A stretch of DNA of 64,000 nt, taken from Siphonodentalium dalli (taxonomy: Eukaryota; Mollusca; Scaphopoda; Gadilida; Siphonodentaliidae). Made by a program: the position numbers and the translations under genes. Position 1 is the stretch's first letter, and every line of letters begins with the position of its first letter. Below are positions 56,815 through 64,000 of the stretch, piece by piece. The notes under the pieces are model-generated. The model saw only the letters and a program-made list of their open reading frames with translations, did not search any database and was not told the DNA's origin. The stretch lies in NCBI GenBank assembly GCA_032622095.1, contig CP136062.1, positions 9,203,710 through 9,267,709 on the forward strand, in the 5' to 3' direction.

Positions 56815-56968
56815 TACTGTATAAGGAGAAAACCAAACTACGATTTGATTAAGTTTTAGAAAATTGTGTTTTAGAAGTTATTTTCTGCTCAAAATGATGT
56901 CACCTATATCAACTCATAAATTATGTCCCTTTTGTGGCTAGATGTACCTGCTGTTTATTAGCGATGTG

Positions 56969-57376
56969 CAAGCCTTGTAATAGTGTGTCTGCCATTTGCA
57001 GAATGAGGTCCCCAGAGGGTTAATTTAGTGATGCTACCCCGCATAGCGGGCTAGCATCATCAAATTCACCCTCTGGGGACCTCATTCTGCTTACATCTCA
57101 GCAGAATGAGGTTCCCAGGGGGTGAATTTGGTGATGCTAGCCCGCTATGCGGGGTAGCATCACTAGATTCACCCTCTGAGAACCTCATTCTGCAAATGAC
57201 AGACACACTATTTCAAGGCTTGGTCAGTAATGTATAAGATCTATCCATCTCAAACCTCACTAATAAACTTGAATGTTTAACCCACAGGGAGCCTCACACA
57301 GATGCACTACAGAGTGTCGTCTGCTCCAGTCTGTGTGGGGCTGTCTATGGGTTCAGACACACTATTTCAAGGCTAT
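56969..57376. mobile_element. Composite family B MITE with 8-bp duplication
   Basis: A standard double-hairpin unit (56,969-57,222) is followed by 150 extra bases and a second family end (CAGACACACTATTTCAAGGCT, 57,354-57,374). The exact duplication GCGATGTG flanks the whole (56,961-968 and 57,377-384), not the inner end. The extra part contains an imperfect ACCCACAGGGAGCC/GGCTGTCTATGGGT hairpin. Confidence 0.75.
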
Positions 57377-57384
57377 GCGATGTG

Positions 57385-57950
57385 CAGACCATTTAGATCG
57401 TGTTATCTCCAAATATCTTTAGGTTTGAGTGACTCTTAGATCATGTAAGCTTGTTTCCAGATCATTGTGAATACACATGAATTGTGTTATATCGTCCAAA
57501 AATTCAGGTACCCGGAACTAAAGATATCAGTGATGTGTGCCTCCTTAATGACACTTTAATTGCTGATGTGTCAACTGGCAAACTCCCCCCCGCATTGCAG
57601 CTTCAAAATTTCCAGCTCTCGGAAACATCTTTTGAACCCCTCCCCCGACTGCTGCATCAAACTTTTCGACCAGTAGAAATTTCTCCCTGTTTGAAATTTT
57701 CCAACTGATGGGCGATTCAGTCTGAAATTTTGACCCAAAGTATGAAAATATTCAAATCTTGGTCCATAAACAACATATTTTCACTCTGAACTTTCCTACT
57801 ACCGTTGAATCAATTCAGGCATGAAATATCCAACTTCTGAAAATTTTAACCAAAGTTATGTGATGATACCCATGCAAACCCCCTTGTTGCCCTGTTCCTG
57901 AATGAAAGAATGAAAAGGGATCAAACTGTGGTATTTATAAATCATTATTC
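57385..57950. other. No supported gene
   Basis: A 75-codon frame (57,484-57,708) is unrecognised. The surrounding text repeats TGAAATTTTC-like words and looks like decayed repeat DNA. Confidence 0.4.
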
Positions 57951-58143
57951 TTAACCCTTCCATGACTGCAGCTTACTGAAATTTTACGAAAACCCTGTGC
58001 CAATGCATTCTCTTAAATATGCGAGTCTCCCACAGGGAGCCTCGCATATATAAGAGAATACATTGGCCTAACAATATTTACCTTAACCTTGAAAGCAAGT
58101 GCATTCTCTATATATGGGAGAGCTGCCTTCATAAAAGGGTTAA
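57951..58143. mobile_element. 193-base TTAA MITE with GCCAATGCATTCTC hairpin
   Basis: It is flanked by TTAA (57,951-954 and 58,140-143), with ends CCCTTCCATGAC and, read inward, CCCTTTTATGAAG. The inner hairpin (57,995-58,068) belongs to the same palindrome family as 15,053. Confidence 0.75.
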
Positions 58144-58191
58144 GAGATTCTTCATTCAGTTAGGGTCAATATCTTACATTTCAGGTTCTAC

Positions 58192-58698
58192 CAGGTCAGG
58201 CACATCCTGAATTCAACTACTATAGGTAAATTTGAATATCATCGTTTTGTGAATTCGATATGAGAGGCATAACCCAACATCTTATTTTAAAAAAATATTA
58301 AAAACAGTATCACATTAAATCGGTAACATGTTTTGTTTATATGTCGAAATATCACACCTAGATCAAAATGGAAAATTAGTCATGATGGCACACGATAAGT
58401 CAACTAACATTCAAATGGTCTAAATTGTGTTATGAATGAACGTTTGAGTGAACATTGTAATATCACATAGAAAGGCAACATTGTGTCATTATTAACTAAA
58501 ATAAGCCTGTGCAAAAAGTTGCAAACAAATTTTACTGGGAAACTGAAAATTTGCTACGAATATAAATTGGCTGTGTACTGGGATGCGCATTCCCATAGTT
58601 TCCACAAAAATAGGGAAATGGTGGATTTACCATTGTCAAATTCAACTATAATACTTTAATATATCTATAATAGTTGAATTCAGGATTTGCCTGACCTG
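58192..58698. mobile_element. 507-base MITE with 33-bp inverted ends
   Basis: CAGGTCAGGCACATCCTGAA at the left matches the complement of the right end (58,666-58,698) over about 33 bases with three mismatches. TCTAC flanks both sides. The interior is AT-rich and has no coding frame. Confidence 0.75.
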
Positions 58699-59232
58699 TC
58701 TACCATCAGTCAGTGTCTATATATGTTTATACAATAATTATATTTTTCAAATTCTCATTTTCATTCGGAATCTCAATTTAAAAACAATTTTCTTATTCAT
58801 GTTGCTACATACAAATTCTCATATTCTAAGGCATTACTGTGTAGTGTATATCAAGTACAGGTCTCAAATAACAATAAAACTAGGTAACACCTTTATAGAC
58901 TTGTAATATATACAGCAGGTGTTTTATAATCTAGGTGCTTTCATGGCTTATTATTAACATGTCTGTACATAGGACAAAATATAAAGTAATAATTTATTAT
59001 TATATTTTAACAAGTCTATGTAAGTGATACCTATTTTTATTACACTCTATTTGCGATTTCCATTGAAAACGCCGTTAATTAAATATGGTAATGTCACTAG
59101 TGAATTATGTCATTTCTTGTCATTGATCTATACTGAATTTTCGATGGTTGATCTTTCTCCACTTCGAGACTTTCATGCATTAATTCTGGATATTTTAATC
59201 ATATTTGGCAAACCAAATTGATGCAGAAGTGT
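58699..59232. other. No supported gene
   Basis: AT-rich unique sequence; a 65-codon frame at 59,024-59,221 has no recognisable product. Confidence 0.4.
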
Positions 59233-59398
59233 AATAAATAGAGTAATCAATTAGTTCATAGAATTATGTTAAATAATTCATGAGAGGCGAGGGACATTCG
59301 GGTAAGAAACTGCGCACTCGTTTCTAACCAACGTCTCTCGCCTCTCGTGAATTATTTAATGTAATTCTCGAAACCAATTGATTACTCTCTATTTATTC
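59233..59398. mobile_element. 166-base foldback MITE
   Basis: The arms AATAAATAGAGTAATCAATT and their complement pair over about 65 bases each, around GGACATTCGGGTAAGAAACT. It is essentially one long hairpin. Confidence 0.75.
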
Positions 59399-59453
59399 CA
59401 TATATCACCACTGTATAAGTGTGATTTCTGTGCTTGAGATCATGTAAACAAAC

Positions 59454-59715
59454 TTAACCCTTTCTATACCAAATACGCATTGATGAGTAGATCCCTTAGG
59501 AAATATTCAGATAATAAGTTCAACAAACGACCTATGTACGTTTGTTGAACTTATTTTCTGAACATTTCCCCAATGAATGTGAATCTTTTGCTCTTGTGTT
59601 ATCTGTCTCTTGTCTGCTTTTATTACATGAACACCCCTCCAAATGAATAATATACCACTCCAATGTATACTTGTATAACTGAATTGGAGAATCCATTCAG
59701 TATAGAAAGGGTTAA
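59454..59715. mobile_element. TTAA MITE, family C
   Basis: TTAACCCTTTCTATACCAAA and its complement form the ends. An inner palindrome around GTTCAACAAACG...CGTTTGTTGAAC lies at 59,503-59,570. It has TTAA on both sides and is uninterrupted, giving the empty-site model for 50,392-50,988. Confidence 0.88.
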
Positions 59716-60193
59716 TATATCCAGACATGAGATTTCACCTAAGTTTAGATATATGTGCAATATAGCATCACTAAATTCACCCTGGGGACCTCATTCTGCT
59801 CACACTCTATCCAGGGTTGTATGGATGGAGGTTCACCATCGGGATTGCCTACTGAAGTTGCTTTTTCTGTTCAAAAATTCTTTACTTTTTTGGAAAGTTG
59901 ATATTTTATCTTCAAATGTGGGTTTGTCCTGTCCGTGTCCTGTCCTGTTGTGAGGGTATGTGGGCACCCGTGGTGCAACCTCTTGTTCAATTTGGTCTCA
60001 ATAGAATAAAACAAGTTAGTTAATTGTAGCTGTGTAGCTGGAGATGATATTATATGCAAGTTATTGCTGTTACAAGTATTGGTATCTGACTTCTGTGGCA
60101 CATAGAACATTATATGTTGAATTATGTTCATATTTTTATTGTTTTTCTCTGCTTAGGCCATACAAAATAAATACCCCTCTCCTTTATTTCGAC
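59716..60193. other. Non-coding, one family B hairpin fragment
   Basis: Bases 59,760-59,803 match one hairpin arm of family B. The rest has no supported feature. Confidence 0.5.
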
Positions 60194-60654
60194 CAGGCCT
60201 GAGAATAAGGTGACTGAGATTTGCAAAATGAGATCCCAGATGGTGTATTTAATGCCGTTATCCCACATTAGCGGCATTAGCATCATTAAATTCACCCTCT
60301 GGGGACCTCATTCTGCTCAATACGTCTCATCTTTTCTGGAAAGTTTCTTTATCAAATTTCTATAGGAACATCTTCACATAGATTCTATTTCTTTTTTAGT
60401 TTAGTTTCTCTATACATGTATCCCCAAATTGGCAGACGACACATTGCATAATCGAGGTTCCCAATGGGTGTACATCACAATATTCACCAGTTGGAAACTT
60501 CAATCAGAGTCTGTCTCTCAAAGCAGATGAGGCCATGCAGAATGAGGTCCCCAGAGGGTGATTTTGATGATGCTAGCCCGCTGAGTGAGAGTCACCAAAT
60601 TCACCCTCTGGGGACCTCATTCTGTAAATGACAGGGCACACTAAACTCAGGCTT
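60194..60654. mobile_element. Family B MITE, long form, opposite orientation to 15,425-15,840
   Basis: Hairpins at 60,225-60,318 and 60,539-60,628 flank an interior that includes ATCGAGGTTCCCAATGGGTG. The same sequence is found inverted at 15,615-15,640. The ends are partly decayed. Confidence 0.75.
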
Positions 60655-60694
60655 GATTTCGACCCACTTCAGATTTATTTAATTTTGTTATGTA

Positions 60695-60888
60695 CAGTAA
60701 TGCCTTAAATAATCGACTCCTTAACCACAGCAAAATTATGGGTAACTTTTCAGGATTTAGTCGGAAATATGGCTTCTTGCCATTCGTCTTTCTGATGAAT
60801 GGCAACAGGCCATATTTCCAACAAAATCCTGAAAAATTACCCATAATTCTACTGTGGATTAAGGAGTCGATTATTTAGGGCATTACTG
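60695..60888. mobile_element. 194-base TA-flanked hairpin MITE (mariner-like), copy 1
   Basis: TA-CAGTAATGCCTTAAATAATC at the left and the complement at the right form a near-perfect hairpin. TA flanks both sides. The CAGT start and TA target fit the Tc1/mariner superfamily. Confidence 0.85.
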
Positions 60889-61489
60889 TATGTTCATACT
60901 ATATTTCGCTCAGTTTTAAATCATGCAACACCGGCTGCACCAAAAATAGTACTGCACGAATTTAAATACTACGAAGGTATTTGTGTATGGCCTCATTGTT
61001 CATATGTTCAAATCATGAAACATTAGACTGTTTACCCTTATCCTGCTAGATGTTCACATATTCAGTGGTACATGTATATCTGCTTGTGTCTGCTTCCTTC
61101 TGTATATCTGATAGAAGCAATGTTGTACAATGTGGGAGCTATTGGTTGATATTATTATACGAATATACTATAAGCTGTGCTGTTCTTGTTTTAGACACCT
61201 TTCGCATAATGAACGACAACAGATAATTAATATGAATCGTACGTGGCACGTAGTTAGCAACCACACATGCTGTGCCTCAAATGTTCCTTTTATTGGCTAC
61301 ATAACACTAACATTAATGTATGTAACATCAGGCAGTGGTCAAGTCGGAGATGACATGACAATACTTGTCATGGATTGTGCAATCTGGCCCACAAATCCAA
61401 AATGACGTAAATGACGTCAGAAACCTTGTTATGACGTCTTTGTTGGTTTTCATTAAGCTAACCAACGAAATTGATCCAAATGAATCTAA
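60889..61489. other. No supported gene
   Basis: A frame of 91 codons at 61,130-61,405 ('MWELLVDIIIRIYYKLCCSC...') is unrecognised and probably chance. No repeats were seen. Confidence 0.35.
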
Positions 61490-61715
61490 TAGTCCGAAAT
61501 CACATGGGAATTCTTTGTCAAAAGGTCTGAAATCACATGGGAATTATTTGTCTAAAAGTCTGAAATCACATGGGAATTCTTTCTCTAAAGGTCTGAAATC
61601 ACACGGGAATTCTTTGTCTAAATGTCTGAAATCACATGGGAATTCTTTGTCTAAAGGTCTGAAATCACACGGGAATTCTTTGTCTAAAGGTCTGAAATCG
61701 CATGGGAAATCTTCG
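61490..61715 (+). repeat. 33-base minisatellite in an open frame
   Basis: Seven units of TCTGAAATCACATGGGAATTCTTTGTCTAAAGG-type sequence (33 bases) keep one frame open, encoding an 11-residue 'KSHGNSLSKGL' repeat within 61,365-61,718. Because 33 is a multiple of three, openness is automatic once one unit has no stop. Confidence 0.8.
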
Positions 61716-62205
61716 TAACTTGTGCAGTAGCTAATTTAACTTTCATCGCGATGGTCCATTCCCGATTTCTCATTTTGGTAATCTCCACACAGTTGCTAAC
61801 CGGAAGTCAATTGACAATTTCTCCAAAATCCTTACCCGCGATCTGAAAAATCACTGATAGATATAGAATAAAATATATGACTTCATTCACCTGCGCCTAA
61901 GGTATAGACAACCACGCACGCCTGCGGTGCGCTGGTGGTTTGCTATTACGAACAGGGTACCACGTCACTAGAAATTGTGTTCTATCCATTGTTACGATTA
62001 CGGTTTTGGATTTTCAACAAAACTCACAAATACACCATATAGAAATAAGTTTGCGATCGTTTCTCAGTTCATCAATGTGGGAGATGACTTTGAGATTGTG
62101 TCCTTATATTACGATCACCATGTGGCCTTTATTTTTATATATTAGTGGCAATCAAATCATTCGTCGTCGCGAAGTAAGAGAATCTTGCGAAACACAAATC
62201 GCCAA
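61716..62205. other. No supported gene
   Basis: Unique sequence; the frame at 61,940-62,212 has no recognised product. Nothing else was seen. Confidence 0.35.
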
Positions 62206-62229
62206 GCTATGACCTGATAACAGCAGAAT

Positions 62230-62484
62230 CAAGCCTTGAAATGGTGTGCCTGTGATTTGCATAATGAGGTCCCCAGAGGGTGAATTTAGTGATGCTATCG
62301 CGCACAGCGGGCTAGCATCACCAAGTTCATCCTCTGGGGACCCCATTCTGCTTATGCCTTAGCAGAATGAGGTTCCCAAAGGGTGAATTTGGTGATGCTA
62401 GCCCGCTGTGCGGGATATTATCACTAAATTCACCCTCTGGGGGGCCTCATTCTGCAAATGACAGGCTCACTATTTCAAGGCTTG
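62230..62484. mobile_element. Family B double-hairpin MITE, complete copy with 24-base flanking repeat
   Basis: It runs from CAAGCCTTGAAATGGTGTGC to CACTATTTCAAGGCTTG with two back-to-back hairpins. The flank GCTATGACCTGATAACAGCA (24 bases in all, ending GAAT) is present on both sides (62,206-62,229 and 62,485-62,508). Confidence 0.88.
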
Positions 62485-62712
62485 GCTATGACCTGATAAC
62501 AGCAGAATTAAATACAAAATAATAATGACATGATGACCCGTAATCCCATTAATGTGACTGACAAGCACGATTCTCTCACAAGCTGACTCGTGGTCATCTA
62601 TCATCTATCATTATGCGAAAGGTGTCTATTTGCTTTATCATAGAAGTTTCATTTGTCATAAACATGTAGCCTATTTTAAGGGATGCACAAATTTAAAATG
62701 CTCACACATTAG

Positions 62713-62954
62713 TTATCCCTTTCTATACTGAATACTCACAGACCAGTAGTTCCCTTAGGAAATGTTCAAATAATAAGTTCAACAAAATTACCATATGTTG
62801 AACTTATTATCTGAACATTTCCCACCAATTAATACTATATTTATCTTTGTGTTTGTCTACATTTCGTGAAGACCCCTTCAAATGAATAATAGACCATTCC
62901 AATGTATACTTTCATAACTGATTGGGATAATCCATTTAGTAAAGAAAGGGTTAA
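62713..62954. mobile_element. TTAA MITE, family C, third copy
   Basis: It starts TTATCCCTTTCTATACTGAA (left TTAA mutated to TTAT) and ends AAAGAAAGGGTTAA. The inner GTTCAACAAAATTACC...GTTGAACTTATTATCTGAAC hairpin is preserved. Confidence 0.82.
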
Positions 62955-63044
62955 ACAATAGTACCATTGAAATTCCCTCTTCCTCCATCTGTAACAATGC
63001 AAGATTGTGCTATCCATGAAATTTCAGAGGACTATTGTAATCAG

Positions 63045-63260
63045 CTGCATCCATCCGTCCGTCCGTCCCATTCCTTGTCCGGACATTAATTTCAGTTCAT
63101 ATTATCCAATTAAAACGAAACTTGGTACAAGGAATAACCAACCAATTATTGAGGTCAAGTTTTGGTCGTTCCCCAATGATTTTTGACGGAGTTATATGCA
63201 TTTGTTTTACATAGAATAAAATTCACATTGAAAATAGGGTTACCCAAAGTTGAATGTGCT
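63045..63260. repeat. Fragment of a dispersed repeat with (CCGT)n head
   Basis: (CATC/CGTC)n at 63,049-63,068 is followed by AAACGAAACTTGGTACAAGG and GATTTTTGACGGAGTTAT. This resembles 3' ends of mollusc retroposons by general appearance only. Confidence 0.4.
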
Positions 63261-63440
63261 AACCTTGAAGTGCTCATAAATTTATAAAAAAAAATGTCCA
63301 AAATTTATATTTGTGCATCCCTGCTTACTCTCATATTTTATCACCAGGATTTTCTACATTAGGAATCACCATAAAAGTTCATTCTACATCAATATTTATC
63401 CCAAAGTGACTTTACTGTAATGTGATGTAAAGATGGTCTA

Positions 63441-63616
63441 CAGTAATGTCCTAAATAATTAACTCCTTAACCACAGCAGAATTATGGGTAATTTTAAAGG
63501 ATTTAGTCACTGAGAGCTTTCCGATATATGGCAACAAGCCATATTTCCAACTAAATCCTGAAAAATTACCCATAATTATGCTGTAGTTAAGGAGTCGATT
63601 GTTTAGGGCATTAATG
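63441..63616. mobile_element. TA-flanked hairpin MITE (mariner-like), copy 2
   Basis: CAGTAATGTCCTAAATAATT starts the left arm and the complement ends at 63,616, with TA on both sides. The arms match copy 1 (60,695-60,888); the loop differs. Confidence 0.82.
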
Positions 63617-63684
63617 TATCTCTTCCTATAACAAGTTTTATAGAGTTTCCAGGGTATAAAATAATAAATATTAATAGCAGACCC

Positions 63685-63948
63685 TTGTCCAGAAATGCTT
63701 GTGTCAATTATTATTGATTTTATTTAGAATTTCCTGATACAATATATACAATGAATTTGGGATATTTTACGGCCTGTGGAAACGTACGGAGTGCAGCAAG
63801 CGGGAGAACTCTATCTGAGATCGCCTGAAAGATTTATGATGGTCTGTTCCAAAAATGGTAACGAAAAAATATCCTAATTGATTATCACCTTATATAAGAA
63901 AATAACGATATCAAATGAATATTAATTGATAGAAGCATTTCTGGACAA
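63685..63948. mobile_element. 264-base MITE with TTGTCCAGAAATGCTT ends
   Basis: TTGTCCAGAAATGCTT at the left and AAGCATTTCTGGACAA at the right are perfect 16-base inverted ends. Similarity continues to CAATTA/TAATTG. The interior has no coding frame and no target duplication is clear. Confidence 0.7.
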
Positions 63949-64000
63949 GTATCTTTGACTCAAATTTATGATTTTATACCGCAGATACTATATAAAATGT

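Noticed and set aside
61365..61718. 117-codon frame with 'KSHGNSLSKGL' repeats as a gene
   Set aside because: The 33-base unit guarantees an open frame; the non-repeat start has no recognisable sequence, promoter or splice signals.

Overview
The window looks like a repeat-rich nuclear genome segment of a marine invertebrate, most likely a mollusc. The reasons are GT-AG introns of about 100 bases, a DIRS-type retrotransposon, many MITEs with TTAA, TA or 8-bp target duplications, and (ACAG)n- and (GACG)n-tailed repeats of a kind I associate with molluscan genomes. The species is inferred, not proven. No tRNA, rRNA, CRISPR array or clearly functional host gene was found.

Bases 1 to about 12,100 are an endogenised virus-like element of the Polinton (Maverick)/adintovirus group. 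On the plus strand it holds the end of an integrase with a chromodomain, a penton-like minor capsid fragment, a small basic core-like peptide and a double-jelly-roll major capsid protein, packed with overlaps. On the minus strand is a protein-primed family B DNA polymerase in eight exons, with motif C split by an intron. A divergent promoter carrying a duplicated palindrome separates the polymerase from a tandem PC4-like gene. Next comes a three-exon gene for an acidic protein with SUMO-interaction-like repeats and a nuclear localisation signal. Several single-base frameshifts break the polymerase, integrase and capsid genes, so the copy looks dead unless some shifts are assembly errors. Packaging ATPase, protease and terminal repeats were not seen; the left end lies outside the window.

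Bases 12,100 to 30,270 are mostly non-coding. They hold a TTAA MITE, a long hairpin MITE, a 3-kb element with a 155-base satellite array, a mollusc-type repeat, a 1.3-kb element with hAT-like ends, an array of GCTAAAGAGCGG hairpins, and weak exons of a membrane protein inside a 271-base duplication.

Bases 30,275 to 48,870 form a giant imperfect palindrome: a 10.4-kb left arm, a 1.27-kb G-poor spacer and a 6.9-kb right arm. Each arm carries the same two unrecognised genes (A, about 145 aa, and B, about 200 aa), transcribed away from the centre, and shared tandem promoter-like modules. Only the left arm carries a truncated DIRS element and a 1.2-kb insertion with a 136-base hairpin and 88-base repeats. 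A 13-base motif in the modules also occurs in two introns of the virus-like element.

Bases 48,870 to 64,000 are a MITE graveyard. Perfect heat-shock-element clusters are followed by nested MITEs, at least seven copies or fragments of a double-hairpin MITE, TTAA and TA MITEs and several minisatellites.
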